From: Hetaerina americana
Lineage: Eukaryota > Arthropoda > Insecta > Odonata > Calopterygidae
Length of the DNA stretch: 64,000 nucleotides
Assembly (NCBI GenBank): GCA_022747635.1
Contig: JAKTNV010000011.1
Location: 18,961,481 to 19,025,480 of the forward strand
Direction: 5' to 3'
The position numbers were made by a program, and so were the translations under genes. Of this stretch, positions 1 through 13,800 are shown in pieces. The notes under the pieces are model-generated. The model was not told the DNA's origin, made no database searches, and saw nothing but the letters and a program-made list of their open reading frames with translations. Each line of letters begins with the position of its first letter. The stretch's first letter is position 1.

Positions 1-227
1 ATATCTGTCAGGCATGCTAAAGGCAAAGCATATCATGTAAAAATATGTTCTTTGATACACAATATATCAAAGAATACTTCCAGTTTCGTCCCGTCTTAAA
101 GCATGGGAATCCCTCCGGGATGAGTTATGAAAAGTACACCATTAGAAGTTGTTCGAAGTTCTTCTGGAGTATTTTCATCTGTGATGGGAGATCAGGAGAT
201 TTTAGCAAATGAGATAACAGGTGGACG

Positions 228-285
<58 letters not shown>

Positions 286-290
286 TTATA
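228..290. repeat. (TA)n microsatellite
   Basis: About 30 TA units, followed by related TATATTTATA sequence. Just upstream of the mariner ends. Confidence 0.95.
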
Positions 291-318
291 TATTTATTTA
301 TATATGTATACTCACACA

Positions 319-352
319 CGAGGTTTGTTCTAAAAGTATCCCGAATTTTGAA
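319..352 (+). repeat. Extra copy of the mariner left terminus
   Basis: CACACGAGGTTTGTTCTAAA plus the following CCCGAATTTTGAATTTCG repeats the terminus that begins at 382, about 62 bp upstream and in the same orientation. Confidence 0.7.
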
Positions 353-381
353 TTTCGAATATATATATATATACCCACACA

Positions 382-1612
382 CGAGGTCTGTTCAAAGAGT
401 ATCGCGAATTTTGAATTTTCGCGGGGTTACGTATATTTGATTTTCGATTTTTTTAGCATTATGTTGGTACTTACGTCTCTCACTAACGCCGAAAATTTCG
501 GACATTTTGAATGTTCAGTTAATTGTTGACAGCTGTTTTGCTTAGACGTGTCATTAACGAAATTAAGTGCGCGGACGCATTCCGAATGTTAACGGTGGCA
601 TATTAAGAAGCTATCTTGGACCGAATAAACGTTTATCGGTGGTACAATATGTTCTCAGAGGGCCGAGAAGATGTGAACGACGGACGCCCGGCACGTCAAC
701 GACAAACCAAAACATTGATGAAGTGAAGAAAATAGTATTGGCCAATCGTCTAATCACTGTTAGAGAAGTACTGAGGACATAAACGTATCGATTGGCTCGT
801 GCCATTCGATTTTTACCAATGATTTGGGCATGACACAGGTCGCCGCGAAATTAGTACCAAAATTGCTAAATTTCGACCAAAAACAGCAACGCATTAACAT
901 TGCTAATGAGGTGTTGGACTCTGTCCGCGACGACCCAAATTTGCTTCAGAGGGTCAGAACAAGTGACGAATCGTGGGTTTATGGATATGACGTTGAAAAC
1001 TAAAGATCAATCATCCCAATGGAAGCTGCAGCACGAGCCAAGACCGAAAAAAACGCGCCAAGTTCGGTCGAATGTGTAAGTTTTGCTTACAGTTTTCTTC
1101 GATATCGTGGGCGTGGTGCATCATGAGTTCTTGCCAAAGGGTAGAAAGCTAAATAAGGAATAATACCTGCATGTTATGCGCCATTTGCGCGAAGCAATCC
1201 GCCACAAACGCCCGGATTTGTGGAAGAACAAAAATTGGCTTTTGCACCATGAAGACGCCCCTGCTCACACATCGTTACTTATGCACGAATATTTGGCCAA
1301 AAACAACAAACTAATGATGCCGCAGCCACCGTATTCCCCAGACCTGGTCCCCAGTGACTTTTTCTTGTTCCGAAACTGAAGAGGCCCATCAAAGGACGAC
1401 GCTACGCAACGACTGACGAGATAAAGACTGCATCGAAGGAGGAGCTGAACAAGATCACAAAAAATGATTTTTTGAAGTTTTTCGAGGATTATAAAAACGT
1501 TGGAACAATATCTAATGGGGATTACTTTGAAGGGGACAAAATAGATATTCATGAATAAATAAATAATTTTTGGAAAAACACAAAAGTCGCGATACTTTTT
1601 GAACAGACCTCG
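382..1612 (+). mobile_element. Degenerate mariner transposon with both terminal inverted repeats
   Basis: Left terminus at 382 and right terminus at 1612 form inverted repeats (CGAGGTCTGTTCAAA versus TTTGAACAGACCTCG) beside TA-rich DNA. Transposase traces on + include SDESWVYGYDVEN, WLLHHEDAPAHTSLL, PPYSPDLVPSDFFLF and TASKEELNKITKNDFLKFFED, a mariner D,D34D enzyme. Stops (for example at 1001-1003) and frameshifts inactivate it. Confidence 0.88.
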
Positions 1613-1885
1613 TATATATATACATGAAGAGAGGCTGGTTCTCTCATTACGGTAATGCATATCGAAGTGAAATTCGGCCTTTTTCGAACTCAAATAACTT
1701 TGTTGAATGATCGGCGACCCAATAGTATTTTTTAGTATTCCATTACTGAAAATAAATTTATTATTTTTTGTCACACTTGAGGTCGGTTATTGAGTGGATC
1801 GTCAAATGACGGAGTAACAGAATTGTTTCATTCGGAAGGTATTTTATTCTTCACCTCGCCCTAACTCTCTCTCTCTTCGGGTCAG

Positions 1886-2142
1886 GTGGAAGAGGGCAAC
1901 CCAAAGCAGTCCCTGGAGCACGTGAATGCGTGGAACGAGAACCTCTTGAAGGCGATAGCGATCGAGAAAGGGGTGGCGGGCACCCGGCACGACGTGGCCG
2001 TGTGGCTGACCCGCCTCGACCTTGGCGGGCCCTCGGGGTACGCCCCGGTCTCCGGCGCGTGCGACCCCGCCAGGAGCTGCGCCCTCAACAGAGACGAGGG
2101 ACTCTCCAGCGCCTTCATCATCGCCCACGAGGTGGGGCACGT
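1886..2142 (+). CDS. ADAMTS: ADAMTS exon a: catalytic domain, zinc-binding HExxH
   Basis: Acceptor CAG at 1883-1885 after a CT-rich tract, donor GTGAGT at 2143. The frame runs from VEEGNPKQ to IIAHEVGHV and ends two bases into the V codon. It contains the [14 protein letters not shown] segment and the HExxH half of the zinc site. The exon is strongly GC-rich compared with the flanking introns. Earlier exons are outside the window. Confidence 0.92.
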
Positions 2143-4788
2143 GTGAGTCGCGCTCTGACCTTAACACACGCACGTGGGAAATTACAATGAGGCCTGATCG
2201 AGGCGTTACGATTAGGAGGACGCAATAAATCATTATCGTCATCAGTGTTTAAATCCGTAGGTCGGTTTACTGCAGTCCTCCATTCCTCACTATCCAGTGT
2301 TGATTCCCTCTCACCCCGTGATGTATCCTTGGTTTTAGGTCCTCCTTATTTTCTTTAATATGCTTGTCTCATGGTCTTCCTTTGAGGGATCTTCCCTTCG
2401 ATATTCCCTTCTGTTATGTTTCTAATTAATCTATAGTACCTCAAGATGTGCTCAATCCACGCAGTTCTCCTTGCCGCTGTGTTTTCAATATGGTAATTTC
2501 CTCTTCTCCTCTTCTATATGTACACATCCTCGTTCCTCCCTTGGTCTGCCCATTTAATCTTCATCATTCTCTTTCCGCACGTTTTCAATGTTCCATATCT
2601 TTGATCCGTAGTGTCATGCTCCATACGAACGTTTATACCAAATGCTTTCTCCTTTCCAACCTAAGGCTCTTTCAACACAGTAGTTGCCTCTTCTCCATGA
2701 ACGGCTTCTTAACTCGGGCTGTTTTTCCCTTGGTGTCGAATTTCAGTTGGAATAATATATAAGGTATCAGCATTGTCGTCGATAATACCGTCATCGTGAC
2801 GTCGTAGTACCCAGTATTTCCAATTATTGTAAATGAAATTCAGTCATTTATTGGATGTCATGACGTCAAAATGTCGTCATTGTCGGTTTTTGCTGTCGAA
2901 GCCATCGTTATTTCATCATAGTGTTGTTGCTTCTTGACGCTGTTGGCAAATAAAGCAGAGGGAAAGAGGTTTGTAGAAAAAGGTGACTATTAAACTATAC
3001 GTTAAAATAGGTGGCCAAAACTAGAATAGGTAGAAATATTTACCTCCCTTGGAAGTGTATTAGGTTATGAAAGCAGGCAGGATATTATAATTTTTTTATT
3101 TCATGCATTCAGAGTATAAAAGGGTTGAGTCGTTGTCCGCCATAATGCTTTGATCAAAATACTGATTACGAGAATGTTGCCCCGTTTGGTTGATGATTAT
3201 GGTTTTTATAAGATAGTTTGTTTTTTTTAGCGATAGTGTCACCAGGAATTTGAACCTAAAACGCCTTGGTCTGTAGCTGAGATAAAACTAACCTCTGATC
3301 TACTATAGTCAAAGTCTGAGATACCACGGAATGAAACCTATCCACCTGTTGGCCCGACTATCCACCGACTCCGATGCTAGAAAACGTTGCCATTCGCTAT
3401 ATTAAGGGTGTATAATTAACTCAAAGTTATTTTTCAAATGCTAAATAAGCCCAAAGCTTACGGCACCACTGCTCTTAGTGATCCTGAGCTTAGAGACCTT
3501 CAAATTAACCCAAGGTGTGTGATTTTTCAGGTCCCAGAGTAATTAGCCCGACTTTTGATTTGATAGGCCAGGACAGAGTTCACCCAGTGCTAAATTCCAT
3601 GTGGCGTGTGGAATTCGTTCTAAAATAGGGTAGTAAGGACCAGTTCCTTCCACTGCTCCACTTGTGATTTATTTCACTGGGATATCTGTTATCATAAAAT
3701 TTACACAGCGTAGATGAAGCTAAAACTGACTCGAGTCCTCAACCCCCGGAATTGAACCTGAGGTATCCGGTCAGTAGCCCAGGGCTCTAGCTACTGGTCT
3801 ACTATGATCACCAATTTTTAGAGTAAATAACATAAGAATAACAGCAAATAAATGATGAAATATTATCGGGTTTGACACTTTGTTTTGTTCTAGTAGATTA
3901 GCCACTGTACCATCCCGATTCTCGAAGTTTTCCTGAAAGAGCAGTTAAAAAAAGGACACATTGCCTAAACTGAAGTCGCCAAGTATCAGTTGAATTCATC
4001 TATATTTACGTAATGAAAGGGTGCAATAAAAAAAGTAATATCTGGTGTAAATTGTAAAAAACATAATATGCCTTCGGCGTAACCCTCTCAAAGAAAGTGT
4101 GCGAAGACCTCATGTGTACGTGAATCTTAATTACATAAAACAGTGATTAATGGTACTCCAAGACATTAAAACTGAGAAATTTCCGTTGTCTGCGGTCTCT
4201 CGACAGGTTGGGTATGACCCACGACGGTGACCTGTCCGCCGGAAACGATTGCGGTGCGGAGGCTCAGGAGGGCAGCGTGATGGCACCCATGGTGGCCGCG
4301 GCCTTCAATCGATTCCACTGGTCACCCTGCTCGCGCGAGGAATTTCACTCCAAAGCCCCGTAAGTATGACCCTAAGAGTCATCGGTGTCCAATTGCCACT
4401 TATTCTTTGAAATTCCATCATAAATACGATAAGGTGCTCTTCAATCTTCATGTGCCCATATGTTCGCAGAGTAGAACTGCGCAACTAGTGTTGAAGTTGC
4501 TTTCTGCATGCTTAGATAACAATGTACATTAAAATAAGATAGATACTTAGTTTACAGTTATCCCATCTCATTAGTAACAAGTTGGTGCCATACCCTGCGC
4601 CTCCCCCCCCCCCAGACCCCGTATTTCCCCGAGACCTTCCAGTCTGACCTGAAGAAGGCCTAAGAGAAGGCCGAAAGCTCATACTTTCTAAAATTTGAGC
4701 GTTCTTTTACGTAATATCTATTTGATTTTTGTATTTCATTGTGCCTTCCAAATGTAACATTGCTCTCGCGAGTACTTCTACATAATCA

Positions 4789-4870
<82 letters not shown>

Positions 4871-7800
4871 TGTATATATATATATATACACACACACACA
4901 CATACATACATACATACCCACATTCAAACACGAAAACCCGCCTAATGGCGAACAAATATTCATTCACGTGGAAATAGATTTAAGGAAAAGGGATAGGAAC
5001 GCATGCAAAGGACGCACACTGGAAAGGTGGGGAAGGCGGAATCGAGCAAATTACAAGCGCCAAAATATTTCCATGACCGGGACTTGAACAGTTCTTTTCC
5101 CACAATTGCTTCCCACCAAATTGTTGCTTTAACTTCATTCTAACCACAATACAGTTATCACCGTAGGCAGGTTACCAAGGCAGCTCAACTTTTTTTTAAA
5201 TTATTAACATGTTTTGCTTTGTCGAATATTTCCATCGCCGGCATTACTCTAGTGAAGACTCGACATGGTGTTAATGTTATTGGCGGGGATGATATTCATG
5301 AATCTTCGTTTCACCGCAGGCAGTGGACTTGCTTGGATGACCCGCCACCCCACTCGACCAACGCGACCGTCCTAGGGTCCTCGCTGCACGCGGCCTTCTC
5401 CATGGATGAGCAGTGCCGCCTCGAGTTTGGTGACGGGTGAGTTTGTCGCCAGCTTAAGGCTTAAGATTGAGATAATATTTGAAACCTTCTTCTAAATGGG
5501 GTCCACTGAGTCCCATCTGGGTCCCTGGAGGGTCCTCAAATGAAGATGTTAAAACCTAATATAATTAGATTGAAATTGTATAACTCCTGAAATTATTTTT
5601 TGGGGTTAATAATTGCAATAATCAGGCACGTGGTACACCAGCCGGAAAAGCACTGGGCTAATGACTAGAGGTCCCGGGTTCGATTCCCTTCACGCCTTTC
5701 TGGGTACCGTCAGCTTCACCCAAGCTTTATGATTTTTCGGGTACCAGAACTTCCTGGGAAGCCGCACGCCGTCTGGCTTAATACGTACTAGGTGAACTCT
5801 ATCCTTACCATAAGCGGTTTCAGGTTACATAAACAGTTTAAGGTTAAACTTTGTGGAATTCCGTCATGATGAGGGTAAAAAAAGAAACTTTGCACTTCCA
5901 CATAAAGATTTAATATTTATTTCACCGGTGAAATATTAAATCTTTAAGTGCTGTTTCTTTTTTTTACCCTCGTCTATCCTTACCAATTAAATTGACCCTC
6001 CGGCTGCTTACTTGATTAGAACATAAATAATTTTTCGTTCGCAGGTTTCCGCGGCGATGAGTAGGTGATTTCCACATTTTTTGGGCTGCGTCCGCGTATG
6101 TCGTTTAAATTCACAGATGTGAGGACGCTCCCTGCTTGGCCGAAGAAATTTCCCGGTATTGGCGCCGGATTTTCCCTATATAAGACGGGACTACGAGCTT
6201 CTTTCCATCCTTGACCTGAGGACGCCAGCAGGATAGCTGGCGAAACTGTTGTGAATTTAAACGACATACGCGGACGCAGCCCGAAAAATGTGGAAATCAA
6301 CATAAATTATTGTTTATAAAAATAGGTTTCTCCTCCAAAAAGGTCACCTTAAAACTACAAAGCCCCCAATTTCGGTTTAAATAACCTCCCCCAAAACTCA
6401 ACTATACATATGATGCTATAATTTATGTGAAACTACAATGTAATGACTGAACTAATCAATCTTTTCCTACAGAATAAAGCGTATTCAGGGATGACTAGTT
6501 CGTGTTTACATACGACAGTTAATGATACGTGTTCGTCCTGAAAACGATCGTTTAAGATGAACCTCGGGAGACGTTTCTTTTACGTTTTAGAATGCACCGA
6601 GGTAAATTAAACTCACACTTCGAAATTTTTAATTGATTCATAAAACCACAGTTATCAACTCAAAGGTCGGTTTGATAGGTGATAGTAGGGTTCACCTTGT
6701 GCGAAGCCCATTGGCGGGTGAAATTCACACATCAGGGTAATAAGGGTTTCCTATTCCCTGTACCGCCTGTGTTCTCCATGTGTTTTATGTAGCGAGAATA
6801 AAACGAATACCAAAAACGTATGTTAATTTTATTTATTTTTTTATGTGCCCTGCAAGCCACCGATAGGGTGTATGGCAGGGGGTGAATACACACCAGACTA
6901 ATTTTAACCTGAACATGACTCTACTGCGGTTGGACAATGTTATTATGATCCCCTATCGTTCGTGGGAAAAATTACATCTTAATTCTATCTGTTCTACACT
7001 TAATCTCTCTAATTTTACTAATATGCTCTCTCCAAACGTGGTACGAAGGGGGTAATAATACATTTTCTACATCACTGCTAAAGAGACCTCCTTCCAGTTT
7101 ATGCAAGAGCTTCAATCTGTAATTTAACCTTCGCTCAGTGAGTGACTCCCAGCCTAGCTGCTCTATTATTTTGGATACGAAGCTTTGTCTTGTTGACATA
7201 AACAATTGATTCACTTTGTTGTAGGAGAGGAATAATTTTTTTTTATTTTCTTAAAAGTATTGAATATCTTCTAAAGCAGAATCAGCTTGTTTGGAAATAT
7301 CACCTTCAGATTAGGTACCTTTAAAAGGCATTTTCGTCATGAAATCAGACTTATTCTTTTGCAGATACACGCTATGCCACAGTTTCGAGCTTCCCGACCC
7401 TTGCACTCATCTGTGGTGTAGTCACCACTCTTCCCCGCTCGTCTGCAAGACGAAGAAGGGTCCGCCACTCGAAGGCACCGAATGCGGCTATGAAAAGGTA
7501 CACGGGAATCCGAGGCATTGTGATATACAGGAAGACGCCAAAGAGAGTGTTTGATCCTTTGTTGCATCTGTTTGCAAGTCAACTGACACCCCAGGAAGTC
7601 TAAAAAATCTCACCAAATCATCTTTGAACAGAATTATATATTCATCAGAAAGTTTAATAACTTAGCTTTTCACGAAAGTTCACTCGTAATTCTTCCGCAA
7701 GACATTTCCTCAGTGCTTATCCCAGTACTGAATTCAGGATACTTTCAATCGCAACTTTTTAAAATAGGAACTGTATTCGATTAATTAATTTAATTCAGTT

Positions 7801-10800
7801 CTCAGTACTGAAAACAGACACAAACGCGATGAATAGGATGGTTGGATGCGTCACTTTGTGGAAGCGATTAATACTGGAAAAGAAAATACTTTGTTCTCCC
7901 ACATACGTTTTATTATGCGTGACCATTTTCGACTTACAAGTGATGAGGACTTACTTAGGTTTCGACTTACCTGATTATGACTTTGTAAGTTTAAACTTAG
8001 GTCGTGCATAATAAAACGTGTGTGGAAGACCAAAGTATTTTCTTTTCCAGAAACAAATACATTGCCTTCAAATCTTTCTGATTATTGAATCCAACGACCA
8101 ATCATAGATTAGCAGAGACATATCATGAGGCTATCGATTGTTATGATCAGCATTGCTTGATAATCATACCTGATGTCGTCTCGATCAACATAAAACAAAA
8201 TCGCTGTGCGCATGCGCACAAAACGAAATTCGAAAGGAGAGTTAGATCTTGTCTAAGGGTTCATTCGAGACTTGTAACACTTGGCCAGAATTTAACATTA
8301 ATTTAATATGTATTATGAGTATTTTGATTTTTATTTGTTAAAAATGCCTTTTTACGTTACCTTAAGATAAATATTAGTGATTTAAGTCACAATATTTTCA
8401 AATTTCTCGTCTCATAAAGTAATATGTTATTTTCATTCAGGTCAGATAAGGATGGAATTTTTTATGAATATAAATTTTAAAGAGAAAAAACTATCTGCTG
8501 AGTATTAGTTTTCAAAGAACCAATATAAAATTTTCATAATAAGATTAAGCAGAAGGTATACCTGTATGTTTTCGTAATAACTTCCAATATGAATTTGTGA
8601 AATAATGTGTGCTACTTGATGTTTACAAGTTCTGAATATCGCTTCTTCCCCAAGTAACCACACACCTCCTCAGCAGCGGTGAGTAAATTTTCACAATACG
8701 CCTATCAAGTTGAAAGCAGTTTTAATTAATATAATTTACACCCTTAGTTATTACAATTATGATCATAACACATTAACGTTTAATGATGACAAATCTATTT
8801 TATTTAAATTTGAATCAAATAAATTATAGGGGATCAAGATTGGTGCGGTGGCTATCGTACTGGCTTCCCACCCTGAGGGCCCGGGTTCAAATCCCGGCGG
8901 TGTTGAATATTTTTCAGTGGTATCTTGATCCCTACTTGAGGTGTTTTGTGGAGGGCACTTTGAGTGAGTACGCCGTCCGTCGGATGGGACGTTAAGCTGC
9001 GGACCCCTTGGCGCCTTTCGTAAAGAGTAGGCTAATGCCGACGCCGGGTTTCACTTCACTCTTCATCCTTTCCTGTCCATCCCTTATGGCGCAAATGACC
9101 TCAGCAGTCGGTCGCCTCCCCTAAATACTACTACTAATAAATTATTAGAGTATTTATATTCAAATAGCAATAGCTACCACAACAACTTAAGTAATTGTCG
9201 GTGCGCACCTGATGTATCTGCCCAACCTTCCTATGTGTTTAGTGGTGTGTCAACGGATTCTGCGAAACCGTGGACCGAAAATCGGGGACAAATAAATCCG
9301 TGGTGCGGTATAACGCCCGGGATGGCGGTTGGAGTTCTTGGTCGGACTGGGGGCCTTGTTCGAGGTCCTGCGGTCACGGGGTCACCTTCCGGATCAGAAC
9401 ATGCGACAACCCGAGGTGGGTGGAGCATTCAGTTTCAAAGAAGCGAAGAATCTATGGTAATGAATAATTCTTTACCTCAGAACGAAAGCCATTACTTTGC
9501 AAATGTTTTTGTCGAATAGTAATAGTTGAAATGTGTAATGTGCACAGACTTATTGACCAGAATATTGGTAAATGAACGGATTTGTGACTCTATTGCTTGG
9601 CAATGAACTTTTCTTACCCCTTCCAATGCAGACTTTAAACCTCATCATCTCACTGCTGAGATTTACTTCCAAGTTTATTTTTCTGTTTTGCGTATTTTCA
9701 TTAAGCACCCAGTCTCTCACAATAGTAAATAATATTGAAAAGATCACTGGAGTTTAAACCAATCCTACGATGGTTGGCGTCGTAATTATTTGGAGTCTAC
9801 AATTGGAATATGGAATTTTGTTAGTATTTTTCTGTTCTAATCGACCATTCTTTGATTGATAATCTTTTTAAAATAATTATTCTATACTATTATTTTAACA
9901 GTTGTCAACAATAGAGGTAGATTTTTGCTTACCAAAAACTGGGCAATGTTGCCCTTACAAGCAATGCATACCACGGCGGGGAAGACCGTTGCACACAATA
10001 TTGCAATATTGATTTTTGTAATTCCAAATACTTGCTTGATACCTCCCTTCATTCCTTTTTAACAGCCTTCTATCTTTTTTCCCTCTACCCTGCTTACACA
10101 ACAATCTTCCCTTAATATTAGTCTTTAAACAAACATCACCACACAATACGACCTGCATCTACCTTTTCCTACCTGCTTTGAATTTCTCCCAACAGTAATT
10201 TCAAATTTTCAGCCATGCCTGACAAGTTTTAATTGTTGTTTAATATTATCTGCTGGTAAAATGGGACATTTTACTCGGGAGTGAATTTGACCAGTGGCGT
10301 TCCTTTTTTCTCCCCTCGTGCATTTAAGGCCTGAGTTCGGCGGCTCGGAGTGTGCTGGAAGCAGCGAGGAGTTCGACGTGTGCGGTGTTAGCAAGTGCCC
10401 TCACACGCGGGACTTCAGGGCGGAGCAGTGCGCCAAACTCACTGCCCTCATCCTCATGGAGAGACGACTAGCGAGCCTCACATGGCTTCCCCACGAGCTG
10501 GAACCAGGTGGGTGGAATATTCAACAACTTACCCATGCAATCCATCCTACATCACGGCCTCTCCACAACGTCCTCGGCTTTGTCGAAACTTTCCGAATTC
10601 GTAGTGTTAGTGTTATTAGGGCAGGCGACCGACAACCGAAGCAATTTGCACAATTAGGGATTATTTTTTGTTAAGCTACCGTTTAAGGTAGGTTTTTGAT
10701 GCACATTAACTTGACACCTCCACATTTATTTGCCTCGCCTAACAAGAAAAGATTATCCAACACTATTATAAACCCTTCTTCAATTCCGCATTCATCCGTT

Positions 10801-13800
10801 TCTCCGTCATTCCCTCCAACATGACTATTCTACTCCTACCCTTTCCTCGATTACCTAACGTCTTCCCCTCTGTGCCTTCCCCAACATCCCCTCGCCAATC
10901 AAAACGCTCCACATCCACCTTTCTTGGATTTCTCTCGACAATCCTCCATCCTCCCCTTTCACCATGACTAGCACTTATTCATTTGTTTATCATTCTGTCT
11001 ACTTAACCTTTCCACAAAAGACCCCAAACCGCCATTCAATACATGGGTCAGGTCTGCAATCACCTCCAGTAAATCACTCTTCCCAGGGAATGGAAAATGC
11101 CAACTAATTTCAATGAACCCACAAACGCCCAAATTCTATGGACTACCGAAGTTACACAGTACAGAGACATGTAGAGGTTGCGGATAAGTCTCCCATCTCT
11201 CCAGTCTACGCCTATTTTCTGTAATACATTCATAAAATACATTTGAGTGAATCTGGACCTGATGGACCATGGAGGAACATCAATGTGTTCCTGCTGTTTC
11301 AGATATTTAGATGCGTGTCCATCAAGATTGGTGGTGCATGTGGAGACGTTGGGTTGTTGTTTACAGGATCGTAGCCATCACTTGTGATCGAAATGTCGAA
11401 CATTCTTCTCATTTCAGTCACTCACAAGTGCCAATTGGCCTGCGTCAGCAAGGAAACGGGCGAGGTTTACGCCAGCGGAGAGAATTTGATCGACGGGACC
11501 CCTTGCTCTTACGACCTGGACTCTGGAATCTGCGTCCAGGTGGGTGTGACTGACGCGACAACAGTAAACCGGCCTCTGAGGGCATGTCTTCGCGCAGCCC
11601 ACGGGCGCCTCCAACGGCCATTCCGCCAAACCCAAGTCGAACAGCCTCACCTCTCTCCCCCCAGGATACATACATTACACGATGAAACTTTGAACAGTGC
11701 GTATATAGTTCGCGATGATGCCACGAGAGGTGGGAAATTAGCACACCTGAAGGGAGGTAAGTTTCAGGGCTACGTGTGCTACTAGACGTCATACGGAAAG
11801 GCTGATTGTTGTTGCGGACGCGAACGAGTATTAATTCTCTCAGTAGATGTTAGTGCATTCATTTATTCGCGGTACATCAATATATAAACAAAGAGAAAAC
11901 TTTGCCATACCTTATACATGCATTCTTTCCACTCTAAATTGCTGTTCGCATTCGAGTTGACAAATTCCTCGCTGTGATAGAAAATAAGGTGAATCTACTC
12001 CGTTCCGCGTTCTAAAATTACTGACGTGTTTCTGAGTTTAAAATTTAAATCGATCTGTTGACTATTTTCTGCCTAAATATTTTGTTTTTTAATTGATTAA
12101 TTCATTAAGTACACCCTCTAAGACTAATTTCAAACTCATATTTTGAAATGATATTTGTAATTTAATTTTACAAATTCAAATGCACCATGAATTTGACATT
12201 CTTCCCATGCACGTTAAACTTTAAAAGAAAGGGTCAGTCAATTTATATTTCAGCAATATGTCCAGATTCGCTAATCAATAACATTATAAAAATTCTCTCA
12301 TATTCTAAATGGACGATACGCACCTGACCAGTGGCTATTGAATGTCGGCCAGGTTATCCTGAACGGACCATGAAATTCGAGCATAATATTTAATTCTCTA
12401 ATCCGACAGTTTACGGAGGCATTTAAAAAGTTAAAAAAATTAAAACTTCCTTCTGGTTCATAGAAAGTGTTTCTTTCCTTGTGCGCATATGAACGAATTC
12501 TGATGTTACTCTTGAAAGTATTGAGTGCGAAATCCAGATATTATGGAAATGTTACCTAAGAACCCTCCAAAGTTTGTTCGCTATTCATTGAAGCTGTAAT
12601 AACAACGCACCGCGCGTTACTTTTCCAGTAATTCTTTCTCTAAAGATAGTATCATTTTTGTAAGAAATAAAATGCTTAACAGGTTTATGTCTGTTGCTGA
12701 GATATTAATTAATCAATGATATTCAAGCCATCCAGATCAACCCCAGTTCCTGGAAGACATTTAACAGATTGACAAACTCATGAAATGTTTTCATTGCAGT
12801 AGAAAAATACATACTCATGCGTCCCCATGTTACTTCCTAAATTATCCCAAGGGGTATAAAAAGGTTACATTTTTCAAAATGATCAATTGCCCAGAGGGTT
12901 CTTTGGGTTGTCGTCACACACGACGTTCAGCCTTCTTTTAACTGTCAACCTCCAGAACTCAGATTTTTCACATCCATAACACCATCACTAATTTCTTACT
13001 CATTTGGCGATGAATTTCGATCGATGGATCACGCAAGTGGAGAAAACGGATGGTTACACACATTTTTGTGCGCCAAACGACGACATTTTAAAGCCTGAAC
13101 ATTTTGTAAGAGAAAATAGCGCCATTAATACAATTCATATGTTTGGCAATTGTTTCCCGTCCAACAGCGCCTTTACTTTTGCAAGATTTTCGTCACTTTT
13201 TGAGGTCGAAGGACATCCTGAACGTTCGGCGTCTTCAGCAGTTTCTTTACCCTACAGAAACAACTTACGCCACTCAGAACACCTGATCTACCCATGGCGT
13301 TATCACCATAACTTGCCTTGAGTATGTCATGAGTCTCTTTCCCGGTTTTGTCCAGTTTCACTAAAATTTGATGGCATAGTGCTGTTCCTAAAACCGGTTC
13401 ATGACGGGGCGTCACTAGGTCACGTTTTAGAGGTTTCGCAAAACGAACGATCCACATTCCGCATAGGCTGGGAGCCACCAGCCTACAGCCCTTCCTGAGA
13501 CTCCTGTTCCTTGAACCCAGCCAGAGAAACCTCCACCCGTCCGTCCGTCCATCCGAGAAGTCATACTACTTTTGGGACAGATCTTGTATTCTCATTAATC
13601 AGTAGCATTATAAACTGCCATTGGTAATTCTAAATTAAATTATAAGCAAGATGTCTATGAAAGTAGTATTTTAATTAAAAGATACTACTGGAGATGGACA
13701 AACTCGAACCAAACTTATTAACTCTTCGTTCAATTCAAGGGTCACTGTCAAGACATGGGATGTGACGGCATGCTGGACTCGGAGGTGAAGGAGGACTACT

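Larger units (their letters stand above)
7874..8050. repeat. Foldback element with hammerhead-like cores in both arms
   Basis: Arms 7874-7924 and 8000-8050 (outermost CTGGAAAAGAAAATACTTTG) are 51 bp with about five mismatches and no indels; spacer 75 bp. Both arm/spacer junctions carry hammerhead-like cores. Confidence 0.85.

Noticed and set aside
221..529. Tyr-Ile-repeat frames over TA tracts (also at 4739-4963 and 19581-19834)
   Set aside because: They are translations of dinucleotide microsatellites and occur on both strands.
8860..8905. tRNA gene (box B GGTTCAAATCC; also 5670-5690 and 59570-59640)
   Set aside because: No closing acceptor stem or anticodon arm; each is the head of a repeated SINE.
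10508..10674. Readthrough of the ADAMTS exon f frame past 10507
   Set aside because: A GTGGGT donor ends the exon, the next exon continues in phase, and the extension runs into SINE sequence.
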